Program-made: the position numbers and the translations under genes
Shown: positions 1-8,692 of the stretch, piece after piece
Numbering within the stretch: the stretch's first letter is position 1
How the letters are laid out: each line of letters begins with the position of its first letter
Notes under the pieces: model-generated
Database searches by the model: none
Told to the model about the DNA's origin: nothing
The model's input: only the letters and a program-made list of their open reading frames with translations
NCBI GenBank assembly: GCA_049664225.1
Contig: JBATEX010000213.1
Coordinates: 124,001 to 188,000, forward strand
Direction: 5' to 3'
DNA length: 64,000 nucleotides
Source: JAUVRX01 sp049664225
GTDB taxonomy: Bacteria > Acidobacteriota > Thermoanaerobaculia > Multivoradales > JAHEKO01

Positions 1-105
1 CACCAGCAGCAGGAACAACAGATTGACGACCAGCCTGCGGACCTGATCGAGCGCTCGCCACAGATGGGACAACACTTCGGCCAAGCTCCCAAGAATCTTT
101 CGCAT
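1..105 (-). CDS. Signal peptide peptidase SppA-like protein, N-terminal 35 residues only
   Basis: The minus strand opens with an ATG at 105 and reads MRKILGSLAEVLSHLWRALD, then a basic-hydrophobic stretch QVRRLVVNLLFLLLV up to the window edge. This pattern (short basic head, Trp-Arg, then RRLVVNLLFLLLV) resembles the membrane-anchoring N-terminus of long-form SppA, a serine protease that degrades cleaved signal peptides at the inner membrane. A good Shine-Dalgarno (AAGGAGA) lies about 10 nt upstream. Only the anchor is visible and no catalytic residue can be checked, so the name rests on N-terminal resemblance alone. It is divergent from the succinate dehydrogenase operon. Confidence 0.5.
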   Translation of the reverse strand, partial: MRKILGSLAEVLSHLWRALDQVRRLVVNLLFLLLV

Positions 106-421
106 GGCAATGTCTCTCCTTCTTCCACTTTCTTTGCCAAAGACGACCCCGGGCGACTGTCAGCGCCGCCCACGAGATTCGGGTCTCTCATGGTCAATAC
201 GCGAGGAGGAGCACGTGGTTTGGAAGCAAGCCCCTCATTCTTCGCATTCGAAACCACCCTACCAGCCCCCCCACCCCACCCCCTTGAGTAGCCACGCTTT
301 CCGCCCTTTCGAGTGGTGCAAAACGGGGCCTCACTGCCTACAGTTGTCAGTGCCCGATAAGGGCGGGTCAGGCATTGTCCGACCCTTAACATTCCCACGA
401 CGCCCCGTTAGGAGATGGCTG
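106..421. other. Divergent intergenic region between sppA-like gene and sdh operon
   Basis: This 316-bp spacer must carry the promoters of both flanking units. I see no convincing -35/-10 pair. A short inverted repeat GGGTC-(11 nt)-GACCC lies about 40 nt before the sdhA start, and a C-tract around 270-283 is conspicuous. Reading sdhA from further upstream is possible in frame but would add a non-conserved, low-complexity leader, so I treat the stretch as non-coding. Confidence 0.5.
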
Positions 422-2137
422 ATGGATCAGAGCCTTGGCCACGATGTCTTGATTCTCGGAGCTGGTCTCGCCGGCTTGCGTGCCGCTGTAGAAATCGCGC
501 AGCGTACCAACGGCAAGGCCGATATCGGAATCGTCTCGAAAGTGCAGCTCATGCGCGCCCACTCGGTATGCGCCGAAGGGGGTACGGCAGCGATGCTCCG
601 TACCGATGAAGGAGACTCGATCGATCTGCACGCCTGGGACACCGTCAAGGGAGCCGATTTCCTGGCCGACCAGGATGTCGTCTATCGCTTTGTCAACGCG
701 TCACCCAAGGAGATCTATCTCCTCGATCATTGGGGAATACCCTGGACACGCGACGAGCACGGTCGCATCGAGCAGCGGCCTTTTGGAGGGCACTCCTACC
801 CCCGCGCCACATTGGCTGCTGACAAGACCGGCTTCTTCGAGATGCAAACGCTGTACGACACGCTGCTGAAATTCGACAACTTCACCCGCTACGACGAGTT
901 CTTCGTCAGCGACATCCTGATGGAGGGCGACGACTTCATCGGCCTGGCTGGCATCCATGCCGCGACCGGAGATCTAGTGACGTTGCAGGGCAAGGCCCTT
1001 CTCATCGCCGCAGGCGGAGCCGGAACGCTTTTCGGCTTCACCACCTACTCACAGAGTGTCACCGGCGACGGGCTGGCTATGGCTTATCGCGCCGGCCTGC
1101 CCCTGGAAGACATGGAATTCCTGCAGTTCCACCCCACCGGCCTGATTCCGTCGGGAATTCTCATGACTGAAGGGTGTCGCGGTGAAGGCGGCTACCTGCG
1201 CAACGCGGAAGGTGAGCGATTCCTCGAGCGCTACGCACCCGACAAGATGGAGCTCGGTCCACGCGATGTCATCTCGCGCGCCGAAACAACCGAGATCCTG
1301 GAGGGGCGAGGATTCAAGGGGCCCGACGGACTCGACTATCTCCATCTCGACCTGACCCATCTCGGGGCCGACCGGATCAACACCCGACTGCCTCTCATCC
1401 GTGAAGTCTGCATGAAGTTCGTTGGCCTCGACCCCATCGACAGTCCCATTCCCATCCGACCGGTGGCGCACTACTCGATGGGGGGACTCGAAACCGATAT
1501 CGATGGGGCGACCCGCTGTCCGGCGATCTGGGCCGCGGGCGAGGCCGCCTGCGTGTCCCTTCACGGCGCCAACCGGCTGGGCTCCAACTCGACGGCCGAG
1601 TGCCTGGTCTGGGGTGGAATCACCGGGGGCGAGATCGCCGACCGGCTCGGTGAGCTGCCGAAACCGGCCGCGCTCACCAGCGATCAGCTGGCCGCCAGCG
1701 CAGCTCGCATAACCGAGTTGCTAGACAGAAAAGGGGATCAGAACCTCTATCGGTTGCGCCAGGAGCTGCGCAGCACCATGGACCGGTACGCCGGTGTCTA
1801 CCGAACGGGTGAGGGTCTCGCCAAGGCCTTGGAGATCATCCGCGAGATCAAAGATCGCTCGACTCGAGCGCCGGTTGCCGACAAGAGTCGGGTTTACAAC
1901 TCCAACCTCTTCCACGCTCTGGAGTTGGAGAATCTCCTGGACCTGGCAGAAGTGACTGTAGCTGGTGCGTTGACCCGAGAAGAGTCGCGAGGCGCCCATT
2001 CGCGCCGCGATTTCGTCGATCGAGACGATGAGAAGTGGATGCGACACACGCTCGCCTGGCGCACCGAAAGTGGCCCACGCTTGGACTACAAGCCAGTGAC
2101 CACCACCCATTGGAAGCCGGTGGAACGCAAGTACTGA
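422..2137 (+). CDS. sdhA: Succinate dehydrogenase/fumarate reductase flavoprotein subunit
   Basis: The 571-residue catalytic subunit of complex II oxidises succinate to fumarate on covalently bound FAD, on the cytoplasmic face. Visible motifs are the N-terminal dinucleotide fold ILGAGLAGLRAAVE, His47 in AHSVCAEGG (the usual flavin-linking histidine), FHPTGLIPSGILMTEGCRGE in the capping/active-site region, RPVAHYSMGG and GANRLGSNS. The start at 422 has TTAGGAG seven nucleotides upstream and puts the FAD motif about 10 residues in, as in the family. The frame stays open upstream to 104, but that leader has no family resemblance. It is the first gene of a tight sdhA-C-D-B run; the next start is 15 nt away. 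Confidence 0.95.
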   Translation: MDQSLGHDVLILGAGLAGLRAAVEIAQRTNGKADIGIVSKVQLMRAHSVCAEGGTAAMLRTDEGDSIDLHAWDTVKGADFLADQDVVYRFVNASPKEIYLLDHWGIPWTRDEHGRIEQRPFGGHSYPRATLAADKTGFFEMQTLYDTLLKFDNFTRYDEFFVSDILMEGDDFIGLAGIHAATGDLVTLQGKALLIAAGGAGTLFGFTTYSQSVTGDGLAMAYRAGLPLEDMEFLQFHPTGLIPSGILMTEGCRGEGGYLRNAEGERFLERYAPDKMELGPRDVISRAETTEILEGRGFKGPDGLDYLHLDLTHLGADRINTRLPLIREVCMKFVGLDPIDSPIPIRPVAHYSMGGLETDIDGATRCPAIWAAGEAACVSLHGANRLGSNSTAECLVWGGITGGEIADRLGELPKPAALTSDQLAASAARITELLDRKGDQNLYRLRQELRSTMDRYAGVYRTGEGLAKALEIIREIKDRSTRAPVADKSRVYNSNLFHALELENLLDLAEVTVAGALTREESRGAHSRRDFVDRDDEKWMRHTLAWRTESGPRLDYKPVTTTHWKPVERKY

Positions 2138-2151
2138 AGAGAGGTGGAGAA

Positions 2152-2589
2152 ATGGAGAAAGACCGACGTCATCCCAATCGGCTTGGCATCTGGGGCTGGG
2201 TCGGGGGCGGTAGCTGGGGACCGGATCGGTACCTCTACACCCTTCACCGCATCACGGGTCTGGGACTGCTGGCCTACTTTCTCGTGCACGTTGTCGTGAC
2301 CTCCTCGAGGGCTCTCGGCGAAGGAGCCTGGGAGGCAAGCATGGCGAGGGTGAGCGGCCCACTGTTCGTGCTCGGTGAGTACCTGGTGTTCGTCGCCTTC
2401 GCCTTTCACGCCATCAACGGGGTGAGGCTCTTCTTTGCCGAGCTCGGCTGGGGAATCGGCAAACCGATCGAGCCCATTTACCCATACCGCACCTGTCTCG
2501 ACGACCAACGACCCTGGGCGCTCGGAGCGCTGCTCCTCATCGCCGTTCTCGTGGTGGTCGGAGCCCTCGACTTCTTCGTCTGGCACTGA
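2152..2589 (+). CDS. sdhC: Succinate dehydrogenase cytochrome b subunit (SdhC-like)
   Basis: This 145-residue protein has three hydrophobic helices and anchors complex II in the membrane, passing electrons to quinone through haem b. The signature is YTLHRITGLGLLAYFLVHV in helix 1 with His32 and His46, and FHAINGVRLFF with His86 in helix 2; these histidines are candidate haem ligands. The start at 2152 is preceded by GAGGTGGAG. An open frame extends upstream into sdhA but lacks a separate ribosome site. With sdhD it forms a two-subunit anchor, so a di-haem type is possible; that is inference. Confidence 0.88.
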   Translation: MEKDRRHPNRLGIWGWVGGGSWGPDRYLYTLHRITGLGLLAYFLVHVVVTSSRALGEGAWEASMARVSGPLFVLGEYLVFVAFAFHAINGVRLFFAELGWGIGKPIEPIYPYRTCLDDQRPWALGALLLIAVLVVVGALDFFVWH

Positions 2590-2608
2590 GGAAAGGGAGT
2601 GATCAGCA

Positions 2609-2983
2609 ATGCGTGACCAGAAGCTGTGGACATGGCACCTGGCAGCCGGTGCGATCATCCTGTTCCTTCTCGGGCTGCACATGGCAATCATGCATCTGGA
2701 TGCCCTGCTGGGCATCTTCAACCCGGCGGGTGGTCATCCGATCGATTGGGCCAACGTCGTGGCCCGGGGCCAGAGCATGGCCTTTACCGTGACCTATATC
2801 TTGTTACTCGGAGCGGCTCTCTTTCATGGCCTCTACGGGCTGCGCAACATTCTCTTCGAGCTCGATCCCGCCCCGCCCCTGAAAAAGGCCCTCAGTTGGG
2901 TCCTCATCCTGGTCGGCGTCGGCCTCTTCATTTTCGGCACCTGGGCCGCTTGGGTCGGCCATCAGGTGGCTTCTCTCACCTAG
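2609..2983 (+). CDS. sdhD: Succinate dehydrogenase membrane anchor subunit (SdhD-like)
   Basis: This 124-residue protein has three predicted transmembrane helices. His24 and His29 (GLHMAIMHLD) and His73 (LFHGLYGLRNILFE) sit at positions suited to haem or quinone contacts. It lies between sdhC (19-nt gap, with GGGAG before the start) and sdhB (3-nt gap), so it is surely the second anchor of the same complex. Sequence is weakly conserved in this family; the assignment depends on size, topology and position. Confidence 0.85.
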   Translation: MRDQKLWTWHLAAGAIILFLLGLHMAIMHLDALLGIFNPAGGHPIDWANVVARGQSMAFTVTYILLLGAALFHGLYGLRNILFELDPAPPLKKALSWVLILVGVGLFIFGTWAAWVGHQVASLT

Positions 2984-2986
2984 GGG

Positions 2987-3823
2987 ATGACGATGAGCAA
3001 CGGCAACCTACCCGAGCAGATCGTCTTTCGGATCCGACGTTTCGCACCCGGCCGAGACAAGGAGCCGGTCTGGAAGGAGTACCCGATCGCCTACGAGGTC
3101 GGCATGACCGTCCTGGACGGCCTGTGGAAGGTCAAGGAGACCATCGATCCAACCCTGGCATGGCGGGCATCGTGCCGCATGGGGGTTTGTGGATCTTGTG
3201 GCATGCTGATCAACGGCAAGGCCGGATTGGGGTGCAATACGCAGATCGCTGAGCTGGGCACCGCCGTCGTCACCGTGGCCCCGTTGGCCAACTTCCCGAT
3301 CGTCCGCGACCTGGTCCCCGATCTCCGACCGCTGTTCGACGCCCACACGGCTCTGTCGCCCTACATCCTCCGCGCCGATACCGCCGAGCAGGAGGAGCCG
3401 ACCCGTGAGTACTACCAATCGGCCGAACAGATGGAGGCCTACCTGCAGTTCTCCTACTGCATCAAGTGCGCCTGTTGCATGGCCGCCTGCCCCACCTGTG
3501 CCACCGACCCGGTCTATTCGGGACCCGTGGCTCTGGCTCAAGCACACCGCTACAACACCGACACCAGAGATGACGGCTTCGAGGTACGCAAAGAAGTCCT
3601 GGCCGGCGAAGTCGGCCCCTGGCGCTGCCATTTCGCCGGCGAGTGCTCGCGGGTCTGTCCGAAGGGAGTCGATCCGGCGAAGGCCATCCAGCTCATGAAA
3701 CGTCAACTGGTCGCCGATGCTCTGGGTCTGAGGAAGAAGCCACCGCTCGCCCAGCCGGTCGAGAAACCAGAGGGTATCGAACGCCGTCCAGGCATACCAG
3801 AAGCGCCACCCCCGACGGTCTGA
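2987..3823 (+). CDS. sdhB: Succinate dehydrogenase/fumarate reductase iron-sulfur subunit
   Basis: This 278-residue electron-transfer subunit links the flavin to the membrane haem and quinone. All three clusters are visible: Cys63/68/71 and Cys83 (CRMGVCGSCG...GC) for [2Fe-2S], Cys158/161/164 with Cys168 (CIKCACCMAACP), and Cys214/220/224 (CHFAGECSRVCPKGVDP) for the [4Fe-4S]/[3Fe-4S] pair. A second ATG at 2993 could also be the start. The C-terminus carries about 35 extra Pro-rich residues. It is the last gene of the operon, giving the order A-C-D-B and not the common C-D-A-B. It converges on the ketosynthase gene with 38 nt between. Confidence 0.94.
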   Translation: MTMSNGNLPEQIVFRIRRFAPGRDKEPVWKEYPIAYEVGMTVLDGLWKVKETIDPTLAWRASCRMGVCGSCGMLINGKAGLGCNTQIAELGTAVVTVAPLANFPIVRDLVPDLRPLFDAHTALSPYILRADTAEQEEPTREYYQSAEQMEAYLQFSYCIKCACCMAACPTCATDPVYSGPVALAQAHRYNTDTRDDGFEVRKEVLAGEVGPWRCHFAGECSRVCPKGVDPAKAIQLMKRQLVADALGLRKKPPLAQPVEKPEGIERRPGIPEAPPPTV

Positions 3824-3861
3824 TCGCCGATCTGACTGCTTGAGAGAGTCGCGGGGGAGTT

Positions 3862-5520
3862 TCAAGCTGGTGAGGGATCACCTGCAGGAATCTCCGCCAG
3901 GTCCGCATCCGCGGCTTCCTCGGGCTCCCAGAGTCGACTGATCACGCAGGCGTTGACTCCGCCAACCCCCATATTGAGCTTACCGGCGACCCGGTCCTTG
4001 AGCTCGAGCGTCTCATGCCGCACCAGGGCATCGTGGTGGGGCCGAATCTGGGGATGGATCTCGTCTTCTTCCAGGTCTACCGGATGCAGGATCCCCTGCG
4101 CGAAACCGAGATGCTGGGCCGTCAGCTCCCAGCCTCCACAGACCGACATTCCGTGGCCGAAAGAACCCTTGCGCGCCGTCAGCCGAGTGACGCCTGGAAC
4201 GACCGAGAGGATATTCTGCAGTTCGGTCCAATCGCCCGGCGTGGCGGTAGCGTGCATGTCCCACGTGGCTACCTCTTCCGGTTTCACGCCGGCAGCATCG
4301 AGCGACTGTTGGATGACCGCCCGAGGCCCCTCCTGGGAGGGCGTGATGATGTGATCGGCATCCGAGTTGATCGCCACTCCGAGGACCTCGAGCCCGACGG
4401 TCTTCATCCCCAGCCCACGGAAGTAGTCCGCATCGCCGATGATCCAGATGCAGGCGCCGCCGGAGACATGGGTGCCCCGCATGCCGGTAAAGGGCTTGGA
4501 AACCTGGCCGTCCTGCGAGACCACCCTTGCGGCGAAAAAGGATCCCACAGTCAATGGGTGCGGCTCTGGATCGGTCATACCGATGACTGCAGCCTTCGCT
4601 TCTCCGATCTGGATCGCACTGACACCGAACTTGAGTGCCGTGCCGAAGCCCGAACAGGCTGCAATAGGGGCCACGGCGGGGCCGGAAATCCGACCCAGCA
4701 TGGAGATTTGCGCCGCCGGAATGTTCGGGATGTTCCACAGCAGTTTTGCTTCGACCGCGTTCCAGGGCTCCAAAGGGCAGCCGTAGTGGGCGTTCAGCTT
4801 CTTCCGCGCGGATGCCTTGCGCCGAATGACAGAGCCCTTGCCTTTGTCGATGTCCTCACCGATTCCTTCGGATTCGACCTCGCGCAATCTAGTCAGATAG
4901 TCCTGGAGGCTCGGGGACTCGCGCACCCAGAAGTCCAGCCATTCATCCACGGCCTCTTCGTAGTGTTCGTCCTGCTTGCCGAGCTGCACAGGATCGTCCG
5001 GTACCCCCATCTCACGCCTCATGCGGTCCTGATCTGTCGGGTCCGCTGCGCGGAATTCGGCCAACAGCGGATTGTGCTCCGCCTGACACCAGAAGCGCTT
5101 CCAACGCCGCTGGGCCCGAAAGTAGTCTCGTCCGATCCGGAAGTTGGTGGCCAGGTCGCCCAGCCCCGTGCCGACGTAGATGTGGGTCTGGGACCCGAGC
5201 TCCTGCAGCTTCTCCTCGATACCCGGGTTCTGACCCAGCGCCTGGATGAAGGCGCCGATGGCGTACTTGACCATGTTGCCCATCTTGGCATCGAGCTGGG
5301 CGTACTTTCGGGGCTCGAAGCGCTGATCGATCCACTCCTTGTAGACACTGAAGTCGAACTGCGGATTGCCGACCAGGAAATTGTCGGGCCCGAACCCATT
5401 GAAGGGCTCCAGCCAGGTCTCGCCAGATATCAGGTTCTTCTCGAAGGATGCGACATCGGGGGACTTGGGAGCCACGATGCCCCAACCGAAGATGCCGATA
5501 CGTTTGCGGTGACCAACCAT
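3862..5520 (-). CDS. Beta-ketoacyl-ACP synthase family protein (KAS I/II type)
   Basis: A thiolase-fold condensing enzyme of 552 residues from the chosen start, clearly longer than FabF (about 410). The catalytic set is intact: Cys289 in AACSGFG, His423 in MHATATPGD, Lys451 and His456 in RKGSFGHG, and the C-terminal glycine loop NMGVGGVNA. The extra length is a charged insertion around residues 150-270 (WKRFWCQAEHN to RKKLNAHYG), before the nucleophile elbow. I start at 5520 because KRIGIFGWGIVAP, the family's first strand, follows at once; ATG 5559 and GTG 5580 are in-frame alternatives. No ACP or other fatty-acid gene is adjacent, so the substrate is unknown. It may be co-transcribed with the MATE gene 154 nt upstream. 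Confidence 0.85.
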   Translation of the reverse strand: MVGHRKRIGIFGWGIVAPKSPDVASFEKNLISGETWLEPFNGFGPDNFLVGNPQFDFSVYKEWIDQRFEPRKYAQLDAKMGNMVKYAIGAFIQALGQNPGIEEKLQELGSQTHIYVGTGLGDLATNFRIGRDYFRAQRRWKRFWCQAEHNPLLAEFRAADPTDQDRMRREMGVPDDPVQLGKQDEHYEEAVDEWLDFWVRESPSLQDYLTRLREVESEGIGEDIDKGKGSVIRRKASARKKLNAHYGCPLEPWNAVEAKLLWNIPNIPAAQISMLGRISGPAVAPIAACSGFGTALKFGVSAIQIGEAKAAVIGMTDPEPHPLTVGSFFAARVVSQDGQVSKPFTGMRGTHVSGGACIWIIGDADYFRGLGMKTVGLEVLGVAINSDADHIITPSQEGPRAVIQQSLDAAGVKPEEVATWDMHATATPGDWTELQNILSVVPGVTRLTARKGSFGHGMSVCGGWELTAQHLGFAQGILHPVDLEEDEIHPQIRPHHDALVRHETLELKDRVAGKLNMGVGGVNACVISRLWEPEEAADADLAEIPAGDPSPA

Positions 5521-5674
5521 AGCCAGGTCCCAGGAGGTGGAGCTGCCCTCCAGTTTCATCGAGATGCAGGATTCTTCCACACGAGAGACTTGTCGATACT
5601 ACCCCGACTCGATCCCAAGGGGACAGGCTCCCCAGGTCCCTTCTTCTCGAAACCTCCCGAGACGAGTCAGCAAC

Positions 5675-7096
5675 CTAGACCTGCCGCTTCTTCCAACGGC
5701 CCAAGCGAAAGACGCTGGCACCGACCAGGGTGATCATCGTCTCGGCGATGGCGATGGCCCAGAAGACTCCGCGCGGGCCCATCTCCGAGGACACGGCCAG
5801 CCAATAGGCAAGAGGGATCTGAAAAAGCCAATAGCAGAAGAAGTTGATGAGGGATGGAGTCGTGGTGTCGCCAGCACCGTTGAAGGCTTGCACCACAACC
5901 ATGCCGAGGGCATAGAAGAGGTACCCATAGCTGATGATCCGCAGACACTCCGTGCCGATGGCCAGCACGCCCGGGTCCGGCGAGAACAGGCTGATGATCG
6001 ATTCTCCAAAGACCAGGAAGAGCGCCGCGATGCAGCCGAGGAAGACCATGTTGTAGAGCCCGGTGAGCCAGGCCGAGCGCTCGGCTCGGTCGGGTTTCCC
6101 GGCACCCAGGTTCTGGCCCACGAGTGTGGCAGCGGCGTTGGCCATTCCCCAGGCGGGCAAGATGGAGAAGATGACGACCCTGATGGCGATGGTGTAGCCG
6201 GCGACGGCCGTCGAGCCGAACAGCGCGATGATGCGAACCAGGGCCACCCAGCTGCAGGTGGCGACCAGCACCTGGAAGATGCCTCCGGAGGAGACCCTCA
6301 AAAGCGCCGTCATGACCCTTGGAACGAGTCGAATCTCCGACAGGCGAATCCTCACCCGGCTGGTGCCTCTCGCCAGCACCCAGAACTGATAGGCGACGCC
6401 AGTTCCACGCCCCACTGTCGTCGCGACAGCTGCTCCAGCGACGCCCAACTGCGGAAAGGGGCCGAGCCCGAAGATGAGGCAGGGATCGAGAACCAGATTG
6501 ATCAGATTCGCCAACCACAGGACCCGCATCGCAACCGCAGCGTCTCCGGCGCCGCGGAAGACCGCGTTGATGATGAACAGCAGCATCACGGTGCCGGAAC
6601 CGCCTAGCAGGATCCGGGCATAGCCCGAGCCCATGGCGACTACATCCTCGGAGGCTCCCAGCAGGGACAGTGCTGCTGGCCCGGTCAGGATCCCTACTGC
6701 ACCGACGACCACAGACGCGATGAGGCCGATCAGAATGGCCTGAGCTCCCGCGACATTGGCCCCCTCCGGGTCCTTCTCACCAGTTCTTCGGGCCACCAGC
6801 GCGGTGGTCCCCATGCTGAGACCGATCGCCAGGGAAAAGACCAGCGTCAGGAGAGACTCGGTGAATCCGACGGTAGCCACGGCGTTGGCTCCCAATCGAG
6901 AGACAAAGAAGACGTCGCAGATAGCGAACACCGACTCCATGACCATCTCCAGCACCATGGGAATGGCCAACAGAACGATGGCGCGACTCAGGCCCCCTTG
7001 CGTGAAATCCTCCTGGGAGCCATGGACGGCCTGCCTCAGGGACTGCCAGAAGGAGGCTTTCCCTGCCGGGGGCCTGATTGGGGCCGAGCCGTTCAT
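5675..7096 (-). CDS. MATE family efflux transporter
   Basis: This 473-residue polytopic protein has the 12-helix, two-half architecture of MATE (NorM/DinF-like) exporters, which extrude organic cations or metabolites against Na+ or H+. Recognisable stretches are LLAIPMVLEMVMESVFAICD in helix 1, FFVSRLGANAVATVGFTESL after it, and the second-half repeat IRVVIFSILPAWGMANAAAT. The start at 7096 overlaps the stop of the upstream hydrolase gene as ATGA, so translation is probably coupled; the longer in-frame extension would lie inside that gene. Substrate cannot be read from sequence. Confidence 0.9.
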   Translation of the reverse strand: MNGSAPIRPPAGKASFWQSLRQAVHGSQEDFTQGGLSRAIVLLAIPMVLEMVMESVFAICDVFFVSRLGANAVATVGFTESLLTLVFSLAIGLSMGTTALVARRTGEKDPEGANVAGAQAILIGLIASVVVGAVGILTGPAALSLLGASEDVVAMGSGYARILLGGSGTVMLLFIINAVFRGAGDAAVAMRVLWLANLINLVLDPCLIFGLGPFPQLGVAGAAVATTVGRGTGVAYQFWVLARGTSRVRIRLSEIRLVPRVMTALLRVSSGGIFQVLVATCSWVALVRIIALFGSTAVAGYTIAIRVVIFSILPAWGMANAAATLVGQNLGAGKPDRAERSAWLTGLYNMVFLGCIAALFLVFGESIISLFSPDPGVLAIGTECLRIISYGYLFYALGMVVVQAFNGAGDTTTPSLINFFCYWLFQIPLAYWLAVSSEMGPRGVFWAIAIAETMITLVGASVFRLGRWKKRQV

Positions 7097-8523
7097 TCCA
7101 GAGATGGCGAAGGATCCTCCTGGATTTGCTCGGAGAGAATCTCCAGGAGATAGCGCTGAGCCTGTGGGTTGTGGATCATGTCGAAGTGCGTGCCCTCGAC
7201 ATTCATGACCTCGGGACTCAAGCGCTCCCTTTCGGGCGCCGAGAGCCATTCTTGGCTTGCCAGGGTGGCATGGCCGTCACCAGCCGCCCCGAGCCGATCG
7301 AGGAGCGTCGGAAATCGATTCAGGGCCTCGTCACCCAGGAAGTATGTCCTCCATCCACTCTCGTCCTCGACCAGCAGAGCCCTGGCGATCGTGTCGCTGA
7401 AGTCGTTGCGAATCAGGTAGTACCGACCTGCTGTCGATCCCCCCGAGTCACGTCGCAGAAGCGTCTGAACAAGCTCGGCCTGTCTCAGAGCCCGGGCCAG
7501 AAAGGCCTCCCTCGCGGTGACATCACCAAAGAGCTCTGGTGACCGGCCCTTCGCCAACCGTTTCTCCACTGAGGGAGCGAAGACCGACCACTGGTACTTC
7601 TTCCACGAGGCGACATCATAGAGATCCACCGGCATCGGTCTGCCCTCGTCGTCGACGAACAGATCGTCGGTATAGGACGGAAGGTCCTGGTATAGCGACT
7701 CATACCCAAAGAAGGCCTCTGGAGCCCACCTTCGACCCACCCAGGGGACGTATTTCCTCCCCCGATCCAGCTCTCTCAGAATGCGCAGGGAGCCCCCGTT
7801 CGAGGCACCCATGAGAACCACTTTTTGAATGTCCAGGGTGGCGGGCATCTCGGTCTGTCCGGCCTCGGCCTGCTGCAGCGTCGCGGAGCCGTACCGCGCC
7901 AGGTACCGGCACAGCTGTGCACCATTGCTCTGGCAAACGAGAACTACCGGGGTTCGAGACTCACCGCGGGCCAGGTGCACTTGCTCCAGCCGCTCCAACA
8001 GCTGACGGGCGGAATCGACATTGCTCTGGCGCCAGTCATAGCCGAATAGAAACAGCGAGTCTTCGGTCCGCGGATTGGCCAGGTCGCCGACGCGGTAGCC
8101 ACTCGCCTCCAGCAGCTCTACAAGAGGCTGATAGACCGCTTTCCGCACGACACCAGCCAGTCGCAGCCGGCGGATGACGTCCCCAGCTTCCACTCTGGAC
8201 CGGCTCTGCCCCACCTCGATGGCCCTCGCGATGTTGTACCCGCGATCCCTCGGGAAGATCAGATTGTGTCCCTTTCCCCAGAGGATCTTGGCACTTCTGG
8301 CCTCCCGGAGCTCCACACCGGTCACTCCCGGAACGAAGACCACGGGCACTCGAGGCGAGCCGCCCACATTGGGTGCTGCAGCCTGTGAAGACGCTCCCTG
8401 TGCCGCCAATGCCAGGCACGAAGCCGCCACGAGACCGAACGCCGCCAACGAGACCGCCGGGAACCGCGGGGCTCTCTGACCGTCTCTCTCGGTGTCGCGC
8501 AGCTTGGAAACCAGGTTTCTCAT
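7093..8523 (-). CDS. LCAT/PDAT-like alpha/beta-hydrolase, exported
   Basis: This 476-residue protein has an N-terminal hydrophobic segment (residues 22-42, FPAVSLAAFGLVAASCLALA) acting as a signal or anchor, so it likely acts in the periplasm. The fold is that of lecithin:cholesterol acyltransferases: VVFVPGVTGVEL near the start of the mature part, FGYDWRQSN, a nucleophile elbow CQSNG with Ser199, Asp416 in GDGHATL and His446 in THFDMIHNP, giving a complete Ser-Asp-His triad. It could be a phospholipase or lipid acyltransferase. It is the first gene of a coupled pair with the MATE exporter (ATGA overlap), suggesting a joint role in handling an envelope lipid or its product; that is inference. 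Confidence 0.8.
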   Translation of the reverse strand: MRNLVSKLRDTERDGQRAPRFPAVSLAAFGLVAASCLALAAQGASSQAAAPNVGGSPRVPVVFVPGVTGVELREARSAKILWGKGHNLIFPRDRGYNIARAIEVGQSRSRVEAGDVIRRLRLAGVVRKAVYQPLVELLEASGYRVGDLANPRTEDSLFLFGYDWRQSNVDSARQLLERLEQVHLARGESRTPVVLVCQSNGAQLCRYLARYGSATLQQAEAGQTEMPATLDIQKVVLMGASNGGSLRILRELDRGRKYVPWVGRRWAPEAFFGYESLYQDLPSYTDDLFVDDEGRPMPVDLYDVASWKKYQWSVFAPSVEKRLAKGRSPELFGDVTAREAFLARALRQAELVQTLLRRDSGGSTAGRYYLIRNDFSDTIARALLVEDESGWRTYFLGDEALNRFPTLLDRLGAAGDGHATLASQEWLSAPERERLSPEVMNVEGTHFDMIHNPQAQRYLLEILSEQIQEDPSPSLE

Positions 8524-8605
8524 GCACTGAACTCGAGACTCCGAAGCTCGGGGTCGAGCCTGCGGGAACCGAGCTACCCTTGATCCTCTTGTCGGCCATC
8601 GGCAC

Positions 8606-8633
8606 TTGCCGAAAGCTCCGGCTAGCTTATACG
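8606..8633 (+). promoter_or_regulatory. Candidate sigma70-type promoter for thyA-folA
   Basis: TTGCCG (8606-8611) and TATACG (8628-8633) are separated by 16 nt, each matching four of six consensus positions. Transcription would begin near 8640, about 50 nt before thyA. It is a motif match only. Confidence 0.35.
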
Positions 8634-8692
8634 GCCCATCGACAGCGAGCCCAGTTGCTTCGGTCCGGTCAAATCAATAGCCTTTGAGCACC

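Noticed and set aside
360..400. Short inverted repeat GGGTC/GACCC upstream of sdhA as an operator
   Set aside because: Five base pairs with an 11-nt gap is within chance expectation for a GC-rich region.
104..421. N-terminal extension of sdhA by 106 codons
   Set aside because: The extension has no resemblance to flavoprotein subunits and overlaps the sppA-like promoter space; a good ribosome site precedes ATG 422.
4015..5733. Long plus-strand open frame of 572 codons opposite the ketosynthase gene
   Set aside because: It mirrors the ketosynthase gene codon for codon, its translation has no family resemblance and is rich in Arg/Asp/Gly as expected from the antisense of GC-rich coding DNA. 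The minus strand holds an intact catalytic enzyme.
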